From contig JAJPYQ010000043.1 of NCBI GenBank assembly GCA_021204865.1, positions 17,221-81,220 of the forward strand: a DNA stretch of 64,000 nt. Direction: 5' to 3'. Within the stretch, counting starts at the first letter, position 1; each line of letters opens with the position of its first letter. Made by a program: the position numbers and the translations under genes. This document shows positions 52,332-62,842 of this stretch, piece by piece. The notes under the pieces were generated by a model, which was not told the DNA's origin, searched no databases, and worked only from the letters and a program-made list of their open reading frames with translations. Source of the stretch: Prevotellaceae bacterium. GTDB lineage: Bacteria; Bacteroidota; Bacteroidia; Bacteroidales; Bacteroidaceae.

Positions 52332-53260
52332 TGTGTGATGTTCCTCTCAATGCGCCCCGCTATGTCACCTTCGTCAGGGGCTGGGGTGAACTGCTCTCCG
52401 ACGATATGCTCGTAGAGCTCGATGTACCTGTCCGACACGCTCTTGGCGTAGTCGTCGGTAATCTCAGGCATCTGCTGCCCCGGCTCGTTCATGAAGCCTT
52501 GGGAGATGAGCCACTGACGGACGAACTCCTTGGATAGTTGCCGCTGCGGCTCGCCCTTAAGGAACTTGTCCTCATAGCCGTCAGCATAGAAGTAGCGGGA
52601 CGAGTCGGGAGTGTGTATCTCGTCGATGAGGATGACCTTGCCGTCCCGCTTGCCGAACTCATACTTCGTGTCCACCAGTATCAGCCCCTTCGTGGCGGCT
52701 ATCTCCGAGCCTCGCTTGAAGAGAGCCTTGGTGTACCCCTCCATCTGCTCGTAGTCCGCCTTGCTTACCAGCCCTTGTCTTATTATCTCCTCCTTCGAGA
52801 TGTTCTCGTCGTGACCCTCCTCAGCCTTGGTAGTTGGCGTTATGATAGGCTCGGGAAAGCGTTCGTTCTCTCTCATCCCCTCAGGCAGGGCGACACCGCA
52901 GAGCGAGCGGCATCCCTTCTTGTACTCCCTCCACGCAGAGCCAGTGAGGTAGCCTCGGATGATCATCTCCACCTTGAAGCCCTCCGCCTTCACGCCTATG
53001 GTCACCATCGGGTCGGGAGTGGCAATTTTCCAGTTAGGCACGATGTCCGCTGTGGCGTCGAGGAACTTCGCCGCTATCTGGTTAAGCACCTGCCCCTTGA
53101 AGGGTATGCCCTTGGGCAGCACCACGTCGAAGGCGGATATGCGGTCGGTAGCCACCATCACCATCAGGTCGTCGTTAATATTGTACACGTCACGCACCTT
53201 GCCATGGTACACGCCCACCTGTCCAGGCAGGCTGAAGTCAGTCTTTGTCAATGCTTTCAT
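52310..53260 (-). CDS. purC: SAICAR synthase
   Basis: Phosphoribosylaminoimidazole-succinocarboxamide synthase of purine synthesis. The 316-residue length matches the longer, plant/Bacteroidetes-like form. [20 protein letters not shown] (about 19-38), [18 protein letters not shown] (about 40), [16 protein letters not shown] (about 98-113) and [11 protein letters not shown] near 195 are conserved. It overlaps phoH by 23 nt upstream and ubiE by 22 nt downstream, a tightly packed operon. Confidence 0.95.
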   Translation of the reverse strand: MKALTKTDFSLPGQVGVYHGKVRDVYNINDDLMVMVATDRISAFDVVLPKGIPFKGQVLNQIAAKFLDATADIVPNWKIATPDPMVTIGVKAEGFKVEMIIRGYLTGSAWREYKKGCRSLCGVALPEGMRENERFPEPIITPTTKAEEGHDENISKEEIIRQGLVSKADYEQMEGYTKALFKRGSEIAATKGLILVDTKYEFGKRDGKVILIDEIHTPDSSRYFYADGYEDKFLKGEPQRQLSKEFVRQWLISQGFMNEPGQQMPEITDDYAKSVSDRYIELYEHIVGEQFTPAPDEGDIAGRIERNITQWLTFRN

Positions 53261-54200
53261 TGTCTGTATTCTTAGTCCTTTCGTAAGCTTCCACTATCCT
53301 CGAGACCAGTCTGTGGCGGACGATGTCTTCCTTGGTCATCGTCACGAAGCCTATGCCCTCAACGCCTCTCAGCACCTCCAGTGCGTCAACAAGCCCGGAG
53401 CGGGTACGCGGGGGCAGGTCTATCTGGCTGATGTCTCCCGTTATTATCATCTTAGTGTTAGTCCCCATCCTCGTGAGGAACATCTTAATCTGCTCTATTG
53501 TGGTGTTCTGCGCCTCGTCGAGGATGACCACAGCGTCGTTGAGCGTGCGCCCTCTCATAAAGGCCAGCGGGGCTATCTCGATTGTCTTCTGCTCCATCAT
53601 CTCGTGCAGCTTCACGGCAGGTATCATGTCCTCCAGAGCGTCATAGAGGGGTTGCAGATAGGGGTCAATCTTGTCACGCATGTCGCCCGGCAGGAAGCCC
53701 AGCTTCTCCCCCGCCTCAACGGCTGGGCGGGAGAGGATAATCTTCCTTATCTCCTTGTTCTTCAGCGCCCTGACGGCAAGGGCTATGCTCACGTACGTCT
53801 TGCCGCTGCCTGCCGGACCGACGGCGAACAGCAGGTCGTTCTCGCCGTAGAGCCTCACGAGCCGCTGCTGGCCTCCCTTGCGAGCCACGATGGGTCTGCC
53901 CTGCACGCTGTACACCAAGGCATCCTTCTCCTTGCCCTTCGCTGAAGGCTCGCCCCTGTGGATGCGCACCACGTCCTGCTCCTCAAGGGTGTTGTACTCG
54001 AGGCAGTGGCGGCGCAGCTTCTCGATGTGCTCCTCAATGGCTGCCATCTGCTCCTCGTCGCCTATCACCTTAACGACCTCTCCCCTCGCCACTATGCGCA
54101 GCTTGGGGTACATCGCCTTCAGGGCGTGCATATTGGAGTTGTTCACCCCATAGAAGACCACTGGGTCAACGTCGTCGAGTATGATGTGCTTCTCTATCAT
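53238..54200 (-). CDS. PhoH-family ATPase
   Basis: A 320-residue cytosolic PhoH/PhoL-type ATPase, a family connected to RNA metabolism. N-terminal KH-like region (about 1-90), Walker [21 protein letters not shown] (about 128-147), [19 protein letters not shown] (about 155-173) and [19 protein letters not shown] (about 227-245) are the family signatures. The ATG at 54200 is chosen because the in-frame TTG at 54218 is part of the -7 box. First gene of phoH-purC-ubiE-aroE-lipoprotein. Confidence 0.93.
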   Translation of the reverse strand: MIEKHIILDDVDPVVFYGVNNSNMHALKAMYPKLRIVARGEVVKVIGDEEQMAAIEEHIEKLRRHCLEYNTLEEQDVVRIHRGEPSAKGKEKDALVYSVQGRPIVARKGGQQRLVRLYGENDLLFAVGPAGSGKTYVSIALAVRALKNKEIRKIILSRPAVEAGEKLGFLPGDMRDKIDPYLQPLYDALEDMIPAVKLHEMMEQKTIEIAPLAFMRGRTLNDAVVILDEAQNTTIEQIKMFLTRMGTNTKMIITGDISQIDLPPRTRSGLVDALEVLRGVEGIGFVTMTKEDIVRHRLVSRIVEAYERTKNTDNESIDKD

Positions 54201-54215
54201 AGGCTTATTTAGGCG

Positions 54216-54223
54216 CAAATGTA
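54216..54223 (-). promoter_or_regulatory. -7 box of the phoH operon
   Basis: TACATTTG on the minus strand, 15 nt before the phoH ATG; predicted leader about 12 nt. Confidence 0.5.
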
Positions 54224-54255
54224 CTGGTTTCCTTTGATTGCGGCAAGGATATGGC

Positions 54256-54263
54256 TAACTTTG
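54256..54263 (+). promoter_or_regulatory. -7 box of the DUF5715 gene
   Basis: TAACTTTG, perfect match, 14 nt before the ATG at 54278. It overlaps an in-frame ATG at 54251, which therefore is not the start. Confidence 0.55.
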
Positions 54264-54277
54264 CGGGCGTTAGGGCT

Positions 54278-55012
54278 ATGAGGAAGATAAGGGAACGTTA
54301 CTTCTTTGGCTTCTGGGCTGTGCTGCTGGCTGTGCTGTGGGTGGTCAGGCTGGCTTGCCCGGGCGTTGTCAGGGGCAAGGACAAGGGGCTTGAGGCGGAC
54401 GTTGAGGAGGAGGAAGAGGTGACTGTCATAGGGGGTGAGCCTTACCATCGCATCAAGGGGGTGGTAAGCTACGCCCGCTCTTTCCCCGACCTGCAGGACG
54501 TACAGCTCGAGGCTGCCCAGAGGTATGGCGTGCCTCCAGTCAAGGACAGAGACGAGGCTGAGCTACGCAAGAGCGAGCTTGTGTATATAGGAAGCAGCCC
54601 TTACTATGATATAGACAAGCGAATGAACGCCAGCATCCCTTACCTCGTGCCCCGCGCCGCGCGCCTCCTGAGTGACATAGGGCGCAACTACCTCGACTCG
54701 CTCGCCTCCAAGGGTATCCCCCTGCACAAGGTCATCGTCACCAGCGTGCTCCGCACCGAGGCAGACGTGCGGAGGCTCGTCAGACGCAACGGCAACGCCA
54801 GCGACCAGAGCTGCCACCGCTTCGGCACTACCTTCGACATCTGCTACAACCGCTACGCCACGGTCTCGCCCCCAGGGGAGCAGCGCCGCCCGGTGCGTAA
54901 CGACACATTGAAGTGGGTGCTTAGCGAGGTGCTGCGTGACCTCAGGGAGACGGGCCGCTGCTACGTTAAGTACGAGGTCCGTCAGGGCTGCTTCCACATC
55001 ACGACAAGGTAG
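54278..55012 (+). CDS. DUF5715 protein with LAS/M15 peptidase-like metal motif
   Basis: A 244-residue protein with one N-terminal membrane helix (about 9-28) and an acidic linker, so most of it should be periplasmic. The C-terminal half has SVLRTEADVRRLVRR (156-170), then SCHRFGTTFD (178-187) and YEVRQGCFHIT (232-242). The pattern SxHxxGxxxD plus E-x6-H matches the zinc ligands (His180, Asp187, His240) and catalytic Glu233 of LAS peptidases such as VanY/D,D-carboxypeptidases. A cell-wall peptidase role is inference. Its stop is followed by array H. Confidence 0.8.
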   Translation: MRKIRERYFFGFWAVLLAVLWVVRLACPGVVRGKDKGLEADVEEEEEVTVIGGEPYHRIKGVVSYARSFPDLQDVQLEAAQRYGVPPVKDRDEAELRKSELVYIGSSPYYDIDKRMNASIPYLVPRAARLLSDIGRNYLDSLASKGIPLHKVIVTSVLRTEADVRRLVRRNGNASDQSCHRFGTTFDICYNRYATVSPPGEQRRPVRNDTLKWVLSEVLRDLRETGRCYVKYEVRQGCFHITTR

Positions 55013-55091
55013 ACCCGTCCCTCCCGTCATCTCACCACATCTTTGCAATCTCCCCGAGCCGTCGGGAAGCCCTCGCCGAAGCCGCCGTCAC

Positions 55092-55182
55092 GCCTGTATA
55101 GGAGCCGTCAGACACATCCTATATAGGACCACAAGACATATCCTATATAGGACCACAAGACATATCCTATATAGGATGTGTC
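55092..55182. repeat. 24-bp tandem array H
   Basis: Three 24-bp units from 55111 (GACAYATCCTATATAGGA plus ACCACAA), preceded by a decayed unit (CCTGTATAGGAGCCGTCA). TCCTATATAGGA is a perfect 12-nt palindrome. The first unit starts GACACATCC and the last ends GGATGTGTC, so the array as a whole has dyad ends. Confidence 0.92.
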
Positions 55183-55245
55183 TGGCGGGTAGCGTATAGG
55201 CGCGACGGAGCCTCACCGTGAGGCTTCACGGCGGGTCATACGCAA
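55183..55245. repeat. degenerate inverted repeats next to array H
   Basis: GTATAGGCGCGACGG, then GAGCCTCACCGTGAGGCTTC, a hairpin (GCCTCAC/GTGAGGC). Similar TATAnAGGC...ACGG units flank arrays D and J. Confidence 0.5.
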
Positions 55246-55293
55246 GGGGAAGCTGGACTGCGGGCGAGGCTTGTGCATTAAGCGGGAAATGCC

Positions 55294-55301
55294 TAACTTT
55301 G
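55294..55301 (+). promoter_or_regulatory. -7 box of uvrB with very short leader
   Basis: TAACTTTG, perfect match; 9 nt later comes the ATG of uvrB, predicting a leader of about 6 nt. Confidence 0.6.
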
Positions 55302-55310
55302 CCCGTTGCT

Positions 55311-57347
55311 ATGGAGGGATATAGGCTTACAAGCGGCTTCAAGCCGACGGGCGACCAGCCTGAGGCAATCCGGCAGCTGACGGAAGGCTTGCTCAGGGGC
55401 GACCGTGCGCAGGTGCTGCTCGGAGTGACAGGCTCTGGCAAGACGTTCACCATGGCTAACGTCATAGCCCGGGTGGGCAGGCCCACCCTCATCCTCAGCC
55501 ACAACAAGACGCTGGCGGCTCAGCTCTACAGCGAGATGAAGGGCTTCTTCCCCGACAACGCCGTGCAGTACTACGTCTCCTACTACGACTACTACCAGCC
55601 CGAGGCTTACATCCCCCAGACCGACACTTACATTGAGAAAGACCTCGCCATCAACGACGAGATAGACAAGCTGCGCCTTGCCGCCACCAGCGCCTTGCTC
55701 TCGGGCAGGCGGGACGTCATCGTTGTCTCCTCGGTGAGCTGCATCTACGGCATGGGCAACCCCGCCGCCTTCTACGAGAGCGTGATAGACTTGGCTGTTG
55801 GGCAGAGGCTCGACCGCAACGAGCTGCTCAGGCGCTTGCTCGACTCGCTCTACGTGCGCAACGACGTGTCGCTCTCAAGGGGCGAGGTGAGGGTGAAGGG
55901 CGACACCGTGGACGTTGCGCTCGCCTACTCGGACAACCTGCTGCGCATAACCTTCTGGGGAGACGAGATAGAGGCGCTCGACGAGGTGGACCCCGTCTCC
56001 CTCGCCCGCCAGTGCTCCTTCGAGGAGTATCACGTCTACCCCGCCAACCTCTTTATGACCAGCAAGGAGACGCAGGAGAGAGCCATCCGCCAGATAGAGG
56101 AAGACCTGAAGCGGCAGGTGCGCCTCTTCGAGGACGAGGGCAAGGCGTTCGAGGCGAAGAGGCTCTTCGAGCGTGTCACCTACGACGTGGAGATGATACG
56201 AGAGCTGGGTCATTGCAGCGGCATTGAGAACTACAGCCGCTACTTCGACGGGCGTGAGCCTGGCACACGCCCCTTCTGCCTCCTCGACTTCTTCCCCAAG
56301 GACTTCCTGCTCTTCATCGACGAGAGCCACGTCTCCGTACCGCAGCTCAGGGCGATGTACGGCGGCGACCGCGCCCGCAAGACCAACCTCGTGAACTACG
56401 GCTTCCGCCTGCCCGCAGCCCTCGACAACCGCCCCCTCCGCTTCGAGGAGTTCCAAGCGATGACGCACCAGACCGTCTACGTCTCCGCCACGCCTGCCGA
56501 CTTCGAGCTGCGTGAGAGCGAGGGCGTGGTGGTGGAGCAGCTTATACGCCCAACGGGGCTGCTCGACCCTGTCATCGAGATACGCCCACGTCAGCACGAG
56601 GCGGACGACCTCGTTGAGGAGATACACCAGCGCATCGAGGCGGGGGAGCGTGTCTTGGTCACCACCCTCTCCAAGCGTCAGGCGGAGGAGTTCTCCGAGT
56701 ACCTGCTCAGCCTTGGCGTCTCTGCCTGCTACATCCACAGCGACGTGGACACCCTCGAGCGGGTGCGTATAATGGAAGACCTGCGCCGAGGCACCTACGA
56801 CGTGCTTGTGGGCGTTAACCTGCTGCGCGAGGGGCTTGACCTGCCCGAGGTCTCGCTCGTGGCCATCCTCGACGCAGACCAGGAGGGCTTCCTAAGGAGC
56901 AAGGTAAGCCTCACGCAGACCATCGGCAGGGCGGCGCGCCACATACACGGCAAGGCGCTGCTCTATGCCGACCGCACGACGGACAGTATGCGGCAGTGCA
57001 TCGACGAGACTAACCACCGCCGCGAGGTGCAGCTGCGCTACAACGAGCTCAACGGCATCACCCCGACGCCAGTGCGCAAGGAGCACGCCCAGACGGACCT
57101 TGCCCAGCTTGCCCAGAAGAAGGAGGCAGAGAAGGCGGCCTATCCCGTAGGCACTGAGGAGAAGACCCTTGCCGTTGCCGACCCCGTCACCCAGTACATG
57201 ACGCCCGAGCAGCTGCGCAAGAGCATACAGCACACACGAACGCTGATGCAGAAGGCTGCCAAGCAGCTCGACTTCCTGCAGGCCGCCCAGTACCGCGACG
57301 AGATGCTAAGGATGGAGCAGCTGCTCCAGAGCAAGCAACAGGCATGA
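55311..57347 (+). CDS. uvrB: excinuclease ABC subunit B
   Basis: DNA-damage recognition helicase of nucleotide excision repair. The 678-residue protein has [15 protein letters not shown], Walker [16 protein letters not shown] (about 41-55), the beta-hairpin [20 protein letters not shown] (about 93-112), [20 protein letters not shown] (about 333), motif [11 protein letters not shown] (about 541) and the C-terminal UVR domain near 640. The ATG at 55311 is favoured over the longer frame from 55218, which crosses the -7 box. Single gene between arrays H and I. Confidence 0.97.
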   Translation: MEGYRLTSGFKPTGDQPEAIRQLTEGLLRGDRAQVLLGVTGSGKTFTMANVIARVGRPTLILSHNKTLAAQLYSEMKGFFPDNAVQYYVSYYDYYQPEAYIPQTDTYIEKDLAINDEIDKLRLAATSALLSGRRDVIVVSSVSCIYGMGNPAAFYESVIDLAVGQRLDRNELLRRLLDSLYVRNDVSLSRGEVRVKGDTVDVALAYSDNLLRITFWGDEIEALDEVDPVSLARQCSFEEYHVYPANLFMTSKETQERAIRQIEEDLKRQVRLFEDEGKAFEAKRLFERVTYDVEMIRELGHCSGIENYSRYFDGREPGTRPFCLLDFFPKDFLLFIDESHVSVPQLRAMYGGDRARKTNLVNYGFRLPAALDNRPLRFEEFQAMTHQTVYVSATPADFELRESEGVVVEQLIRPTGLLDPVIEIRPRQHEADDLVEEIHQRIEAGERVLVTTLSKRQAEEFSEYLLSLGVSACYIHSDVDTLERVRIMEDLRRGTYDVLVGVNLLREGLDLPEVSLVAILDADQEGFLRSKVSLTQTIGRAARHIHGKALLYADRTTDSMRQCIDETNHRREVQLRYNELNGITPTPVRKEHAQTDLAQLAQKKEAEKAAYPVGTEEKTLAVADPVTQYMTPEQLRKSIQHTRTLMQKAAKQLDFLQAAQYRDEMLRMEQLLQSKQQA

Positions 57348-57415
57348 AGACAATACCATCGCCGTGGCAGATGTATTACACCCTTCGTGAAGCCTGTATA
57401 TTGTCCTTCGAGCAA

Positions 57416-57487
57416 CCCCTTGCGAGGGGTTCGACGGAGCCCCTTGCGAGGGGTTCGATTGGACCCCTTGCGAGGGGTTGTTTGACG
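57416..57487. repeat. 24-bp tandem array I
   Basis: Three 24-bp units; each contains AACCCCTTGCGAGGGGTT, a perfect 7-bp stem with tetraloop TGCG (GCCCCTTGCGAGGGGTT in the second), and a variable spacer. Same core as array J at 62.9 kb. It lies between uvrB and the M16 peptidase gene. Confidence 0.93.
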
Positions 57488-57558
57488 ACCCTAATACCAT
57501 CGTGACGGAACCCATACGTGAGGTTATATGACGACACACCGTGACTAACAACGACAAT

Positions 57559-60456
57559 ATGAAGAAGATCCTAATCATCGCACTATGTGCACTGGCATGG
57601 CTCCAAGCCTATGCCTACGACTACGAGACCGTGCCGGGCGACCCCATGAACGCCCGCATCTACACCCTCGGGAACGGTCTGCGCGTCTACATCTCGCAGA
57701 ACAACGACCAGCCCCGCATACAGACGTACATCGCCGTGAGGGCGGGAGGCAAGAACGACCCGAGCGAGAGCACGGGGCTGGCACACTACCTCGAGCACCT
57801 GATGTTCAAGGGCACCACCTCCTTCGGCGCGCTGGACTACGAGCGGGAGCGCCCCTTGCTGGACAGCATAAGCCTGACGTACGAGGCGTACGGCCAGACC
57901 GCAGACACCCTCCAGCGCAGGCTCATCTACCACCACATCGACAGCCTGAGCCACGAGGCGTCACGCTTCGCCATAGCCAACGAGTACGACAAGCTGATGG
58001 CGGCCATAGGCAGCAACGGCTCGAACGCCTACACCGACGTTGACGTGACCTGCTACACCGAGGACATCCCCTCCAACGAGGTGGAGCGATGGGCTCGTGT
58101 GCAGGGCGACCGCTTCCAGGACATGGTCATCCGCGGCTTCCACACCGAGCTGGAGGCGGTCTACGAGGAGTATAACATCTACCTGACGCGGGACTTCGAC
58201 AAGATAGACAAGGCAGTGAACGAGGTGCTTTACCCGCACCACCCCTACGGGCAGCAGACCGTCATCGGCAAGCAGGAACACCTGAAGAACCCTTCGCTAA
58301 GGAACGTCTTGGACTACTACCACACGTGGTACGTGCCTAACAACGTTGCCGTCTGCATGAGCGGGGACATAGAGAACCCCGACAGCATCGTGGGCATAAT
58401 AGACCACTATTTCGGCTCTTGGCAGCCTAACGACAGTCTGCCTAAGCTCCAGTTCGAGCCTGAGGAGGAGATGACAGAGCCTGTGACCCGTGAGGTGCTG
58501 GGCAGGGAGAGCGAGATGGTGGCGTTGGCGTGGCGCTTCCCAGCCGCACGTGAGCGCACGACCGACGCTCTTCAGATAGTGGGAGAGCTGCTCGAGAACG
58601 GCAGGGCTGGCCTCTTCGACATCGACCTTGAGCAGAGCCAGCAGGTGCTCTCGGCAGGAGTGTACGTGCAGCCTATGGCTGACTACTCCACCCTCTTCGC
58701 CCTCGCCATGCCCAAGGAGGGGCAGACGCTGGAGCAGGCACGTGACCTTATGCTCGGGGAGTTCAGGAAGCTGCGCGAGGGCGACTTCGACGAGGCTCTG
58801 CTCGAGGCTATCGTGAACAACATGAAGCGAGACCGTATGAGGCTGATGGAGAGCAACCGAGAGATGGCTGACCTCTTCGTGCAAAGCTTCATCAACGGGA
58901 TTGAGTGGCAAGACCAGGTGGACGAGATAAGCCGCCTTGAGAGGATAACGAAGCAGGACATCGTGGACTTCGCCAACAAGTATCTCGGCGACGGCTACGT
59001 CTGCTGCTTCAAGCGTGTGGGCGAAGACCCCGACGAGAAGAAGATAGAGAAGCCTGAGATTAACCCCATCGAGGTGAACAGAGACAAGCAGAGCCAGTTC
59101 GTCACTGACGTGGTGAGCGACGTGCCGCAGGACATAGAGCCACAGTTCGTTGACTTCGAGAAGGATATGAGCGCAACGTCCTTCCCCAACGGCAACGACT
59201 TCCTCTACAAGCGGAACGAGAAGAACGGACTGTTCCAGCTGACCTTCAGCATAGACCGCGGCACTAAGCTCGACCCCTCGCTCGACGTTGCCACACAGTA
59301 CATCCAGTACCTCGGCACGAAGAGGATGAGCGCCGAAGACCTTCAGACCGAGCTCTACCGCCTGGCTTGCGACGTGTCCTTCCGCGCAGGCACCGACCGG
59401 ACGGAGATAACCATAAGCGGGCTTGACGAGAACATGGAGGCGGCTATGCGCCTCACTGAGGACTGGCTCTACCAAGCCAAGCCTGACCCCGACGTTTACT
59501 CCGAGCTGGTGAGCGACATACTTAAGGCTCGTGGGGACGACAAGCTTGAGCAATCGTCGTGCTTCCTCCACCTCGTAGCCCTCGGCAAGTACGGAGAGGA
59601 CAACCCGCTCACTCACCAGCTCTCGGAGGAGCAGCTGCGCTCCGCCAAGCCCGCCCAGATGCTCGAGAGCCTGCAACGCCTCCAAGCTGTCCATCAGACC
59701 GTCTCCTACTACGGACCTCGCTCTGAGACGCAAGCGAAGGCACTGATACTGAAGACGCACCGTATGGCTAAGCGCCCCCTGCCGATGGCTGAGGACAACG
59801 ACTTCGCCCCAAGGACGATAGACAAGAACGAGGTGATACTCGCCCCTTACGACGCGAAGAACATCTATATGCGGCAGCTAAGCAACAACGGGCAGGTGTT
59901 CGACATCGGGCTGCAACCTGAGATAGACCTCTTCAACGAGTACTTCGGCGGAGGGATGAACACCATCGTCTTCCAAGAGCTGCGCGAGAGCAGAGGGCTT
60001 GCCTACAGTGCCTCCGCCTTCTACCTAACGCCCAGCAAGCAGGGGCAAACCAACTGCTTCTACACAAGCATCATAACGCAGAACGACAAGATGGCGGACT
60101 GCCTCGACGTGTTCCGCCAGATAACCGAGCAGATGCCACTCGACGAGGGTGCCTTCTCCCTTGCCAAGCAGTCGCTGCTCAAGCGAATGGCTACGGAGCG
60201 CACGATAAAGGCAAGGGTGCTGCGCTACTACCAGCAGTGCCGTGACCTCGGGCTGAGCGAAGACCCCGAGCGGGAGGAGTACAAGAGGATCGAGGCGATG
60301 ACCTTGGACGACCTCAGCCAGTTCCACCAACAGAACGTCCGTGGGCGCACCTACCAGACCCTGATACTCGGCAGCGAGGGCGAGCTTGATATGCAGAAGC
60401 TCTCAACCCTCGGGGACATACGCCGGGTGAGCCTTGAAGACATATTCGGATACTAA
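57559..60456 (+). CDS. M16-family zinc peptidase (insulinase-like, fused two-domain)
   Basis: A 965-residue exported metallopeptidase. KKILIIALCALAWLQAYA is a signal peptide. The inverted zinc motif HYLEH is at 76-80 with the distal Glu in ELEAVYEEYN near 200. Four M16 half-domains: active N-terminal pair (about 25-490) and inactive C-terminal pair (about 540-965; YFGGGMNTIVFQELRESRGL near 801 is the conserved M16C-type block). Periplasmic peptide degradation is likely. ATG at 57559 yields the signal peptide; an upstream GTG at 57541 is possible. SIMPL follows after 12 nt. Confidence 0.92.
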   Translation: MKKILIIALCALAWLQAYAYDYETVPGDPMNARIYTLGNGLRVYISQNNDQPRIQTYIAVRAGGKNDPSESTGLAHYLEHLMFKGTTSFGALDYERERPLLDSISLTYEAYGQTADTLQRRLIYHHIDSLSHEASRFAIANEYDKLMAAIGSNGSNAYTDVDVTCYTEDIPSNEVERWARVQGDRFQDMVIRGFHTELEAVYEEYNIYLTRDFDKIDKAVNEVLYPHHPYGQQTVIGKQEHLKNPSLRNVLDYYHTWYVPNNVAVCMSGDIENPDSIVGIIDHYFGSWQPNDSLPKLQFEPEEEMTEPVTREVLGRESEMVALAWRFPAARERTTDALQIVGELLENGRAGLFDIDLEQSQQVLSAGVYVQPMADYSTLFALAMPKEGQTLEQARDLMLGEFRKLREGDFDEALLEAIVNNMKRDRMRLMESNREMADLFVQSFINGIEWQDQVDEISRLERITKQDIVDFANKYLGDGYVCCFKRVGEDPDEKKIEKPEINPIEVNRDKQSQFVTDVVSDVPQDIEPQFVDFEKDMSATSFPNGNDFLYKRNEKNGLFQLTFSIDRGTKLDPSLDVATQYIQYLGTKRMSAEDLQTELYRLACDVSFRAGTDRTEITISGLDENMEAAMRLTEDWLYQAKPDPDVYSELVSDILKARGDDKLEQSSCFLHLVALGKYGEDNPLTHQLSEEQLRSAKPAQMLESLQRLQAVHQTVSYYGPRSETQAKALILKTHRMAKRPLPMAEDNDFAPRTIDKNEVILAPYDAKNIYMRQLSNNGQVFDIGLQPEIDLFNEYFGGGMNTIVFQELRESRGLAYSASAFYLTPSKQGQTNCFYTSIITQNDKMADCLDVFRQITEQMPLDEGAFSLAKQSLLKRMATERTIKARVLRYYQQCRDLGLSEDPEREEYKRIEAMTLDDLSQFHQQNVRGRTYQTLILGSEGELDMQKLSTLGDIRRVSLEDIFGY

Positions 60457-60468
60457 ACATACTAACAC

Positions 60469-61149
60469 ATGGAAGACAGCGTAATCACAATCACAGGACG
60501 GGGCGACATTAAGGTGAAGCCCGACGTTACACGTGTGGAGCTCACCTTGGAGACCCTGCACGACACCTACCGGGAAGCCTACGAGCAGGCTAAGAGCAAC
60601 GCAGACACGCTTACGGAGGTTATGAGGGAGGCGGGGCTCGACCCTAAGCTGCCCAAGACCACTACCTTTGAGATTGAGAAGAAGACAAGGAGCGACTATG
60701 ACAAAGACAAGCATTATATCGGTCAGGTGTTCATAGGCTTTCAGCTCAAACACAAGGTGAGGATAGACTTGGGCATGGACAACGTCCTGCTGCACCGTGT
60801 GCTTAGCCTTGTCTCGGAGAGGCTGAAGCAGGCGGAGATAGACCTCGCCTACACCGTCAGAGACCCCCACCCCGCCGAGCTGGAGCTTGTAGCTAAGGCT
60901 GTTAAGGACGCCAAGGAGAAGGCGGAGATAATGGTCGAGGCTTGCGGCTGCAAGCTTGGGATGGTGAAGAGCATTGACTATGCAGTTAAGCAGATTGATA
61001 TCATCTACCATTCCAGGCACAGGCGGGAGGCAGGGTATCTCTATGAAGTAGCAGGAGAGCCAGAAGACGCTCTCGACGTTAACCCCGACGACATCGAGGC
61101 TTCGGACAGGGTTACCATCCAGTGGTACATTACGAAGGCGGATGCTTAA
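60469..61149 (+). CDS. SIMPL (DUF541) domain protein
   Basis: A 226-residue protein with the SIMPL/DUF541 pattern: [20 protein letters not shown] (about 7-26), an internal helix of about 40 residues, [16 protein letters not shown] near 87 and [20 protein letters not shown] (about 147-166). Unlike many family members it lacks a signal peptide, so it is probably cytosolic. Function unknown. It overlaps the next gene by 8 nt. Confidence 0.88.
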   Translation: MEDSVITITGRGDIKVKPDVTRVELTLETLHDTYREAYEQAKSNADTLTEVMREAGLDPKLPKTTTFEIEKKTRSDYDKDKHYIGQVFIGFQLKHKVRIDLGMDNVLLHRVLSLVSERLKQAEIDLAYTVRDPHPAELELVAKAVKDAKEKAEIMVEACGCKLGMVKSIDYAVKQIDIIYHSRHRREAGYLYEVAGEPEDALDVNPDDIEASDRVTIQWYITKADA

Positions 61150-62836
61150 GCGCTCGGGCTTCGTCATAGTGGACAAGGGCGAGCACAAGGTCGGGCTTGC
61201 CGACAAGGAGGGCAAGGAGATACTGCCCCCTGAGTACGACACCGTGCTTGACTACGACGAGGACGGCTACGTGCGCTTCCTCCGAGGGGGCGCATACGGC
61301 ACGGTCGACCTTGAGGGCAACGTCGTCATCCCCCTCTCCCTTGGGCTCACCCACCTTGGCGTGTTCCACGAGGGCACGGCAAGGGCGAGGAGGCAGAGCC
61401 GCTGGGGGCTGGTGGACGAGAGGGGCAACGACGTGTGCGAGTTCCGCTTCCGCCACATCAACGCCTACTACGATAAAAGGTACAAGGCGACGACGCTCGA
61501 CGGGACGGTGGGCTACCTCAAGGAGGACGGCACCTTCACCCCCACGGGCAGAAGGGCGGGCACGAGCCTTAGGCGGCACGGGAGCGAGGAGTACAAGCCC
61601 GAGGAGGTGTGCCTGTTGGAGCTGAGGCGCTTCAGCCTTGAGGCGTTCGAGCGATACGTCGCAAGGAAGCTACGGGAGGACAAGCCCTCGTGGACGCTCT
61701 GCTACCGCGACACCGACAGCCCCATAGACCTTGGCTTCTACCAAGCGGGGCGTGTCCTTCAGGCGGGAGACTTCCTTCAGTGCAGCCCCCTGCTGCTGCG
61801 CCCCTTGCACAAGACCCGCTTCCTCCTCCTTACAAGGCACGCCCTCAGGGCAAGCGACTATAACGAGCAGGTGCCACGGGAGCTCGCCATCCCCTTCCGC
61901 GGCATCGTAGTGCACCCGCACTCGTGCTTCACGGTGGTGGACGTGCAGTCCTACCTCAGGGTCGTGCAGGTGGTGCTCCTTGAGGTGCCATTCCAGGCAG
62001 CAGTGATTGCCCTAAAGCAAGGCAAGCCTCTCCAAGCGGGACCCATCCTCACCGCCAACTTGGCAATAGAGGCGAAGCGAGACCTCACCCAGCGCAGCGC
62101 CCAAGGCGTGCACGGCAACTCCCTCGCCCCTATGTGGCAGCAGGCGATGAGCCAGCCCGTGGGCTTCAGCCCCGAGGGCAAGCCCTACCCCGTCGAGCCG
62201 AGACTGGGCAGGGAGACAGAGAAACCACAAACGCCAGCCGACCTCTTCCTTAGCTTCTTCCAGAGGAAGCTCAGGGAGGCTGAGGAAGGCTGGGACAACA
62301 CACAGTTCATGGAAGCAAGCGGCAGACAAATCAAGGTGGTGGTGGGAGACATCACACGGCTGAGCGTTGACGCTATTGTCAACGCAGCGAACAACTCCCT
62401 GCTCGGAGGCGGGGGAGTGGACGGGGCGATACACCGAGCGGCGGGAAGACGCCTGCTCGAGGAGTGCCGCACCCTTGGCGGCTGCCCCACGGGGCAGAGC
62501 AAGGTGACACGGGCATACGACTTGCCCTGCAGGCGTGTCATCCACACCGTAGGCCCGGTGTGGAGGGGAGGAGGCAACGGCGAGCCCGAGCTGCTCGCCT
62601 CTTGCTACGAGACCGCCCTTGAGCTCGCATACCGGCACAACGTCAGCTCCATCGCCTTCCCCTGCATAAGCACGGGCGTGTACGGCTATCCCAAGGAAGA
62701 GGCGGCAAGGGTGGCTCTCGCCACGATTAGCCGCTGCCTCCGCGAGGGGAAGTACAAGGGCAGCGTCATCATCTGCTGCTACAGCCGGGAGGACGCCAAG
62801 GTGTACGACGACATCATCAAGGAGCAGGCTTCGTAG
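61142..62836 (+). CDS. WG-repeat protein fused to a macro domain
   Basis: A 564-residue protein in three parts. Residues 1-130 carry WG-type beta repeats ([55 protein letters not shown]). Residues about 150-390 are unmatched; they include a [20 protein letters not shown] segment and a hydrophobic stretch near 280. Residues about 395-563 form a macro domain: [20 protein letters not shown] with the ADP-ribose loop [14 protein letters not shown] and VIHTVGPVW, of the O-acetyl-ADP-ribose deacetylase type. Translationally coupled to SIMPL. Possibly removes or reads ADP-ribose; targets unknown. Confidence 0.85.
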   Translation: MLKRSGFVIVDKGEHKVGLADKEGKEILPPEYDTVLDYDEDGYVRFLRGGAYGTVDLEGNVVIPLSLGLTHLGVFHEGTARARRQSRWGLVDERGNDVCEFRFRHINAYYDKRYKATTLDGTVGYLKEDGTFTPTGRRAGTSLRRHGSEEYKPEEVCLLELRRFSLEAFERYVARKLREDKPSWTLCYRDTDSPIDLGFYQAGRVLQAGDFLQCSPLLLRPLHKTRFLLLTRHALRASDYNEQVPRELAIPFRGIVVHPHSCFTVVDVQSYLRVVQVVLLEVPFQAAVIALKQGKPLQAGPILTANLAIEAKRDLTQRSAQGVHGNSLAPMWQQAMSQPVGFSPEGKPYPVEPRLGRETEKPQTPADLFLSFFQRKLREAEEGWDNTQFMEASGRQIKVVVGDITRLSVDAIVNAANNSLLGGGGVDGAIHRAAGRRLLEECRTLGGCPTGQSKVTRAYDLPCRRVIHTVGPVWRGGGNGEPELLASCYETALELAYRHNVSSIAFPCISTGVYGYPKEEAARVALATISRCLREGKYKGSVIICCYSREDAKVYDDIIKEQAS

Positions 62837-62842
62837 CGACTC

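Noticed and set aside
54251..54277. Earlier ATG for the DUF5715 gene
   Set aside because: It overlaps the TAACTTTG promoter box, so it would not be transcribed.
55218..55310. N-terminal extension of uvrB
   Set aside because: It crosses the promoter box and adds residues absent from the UvrB family.
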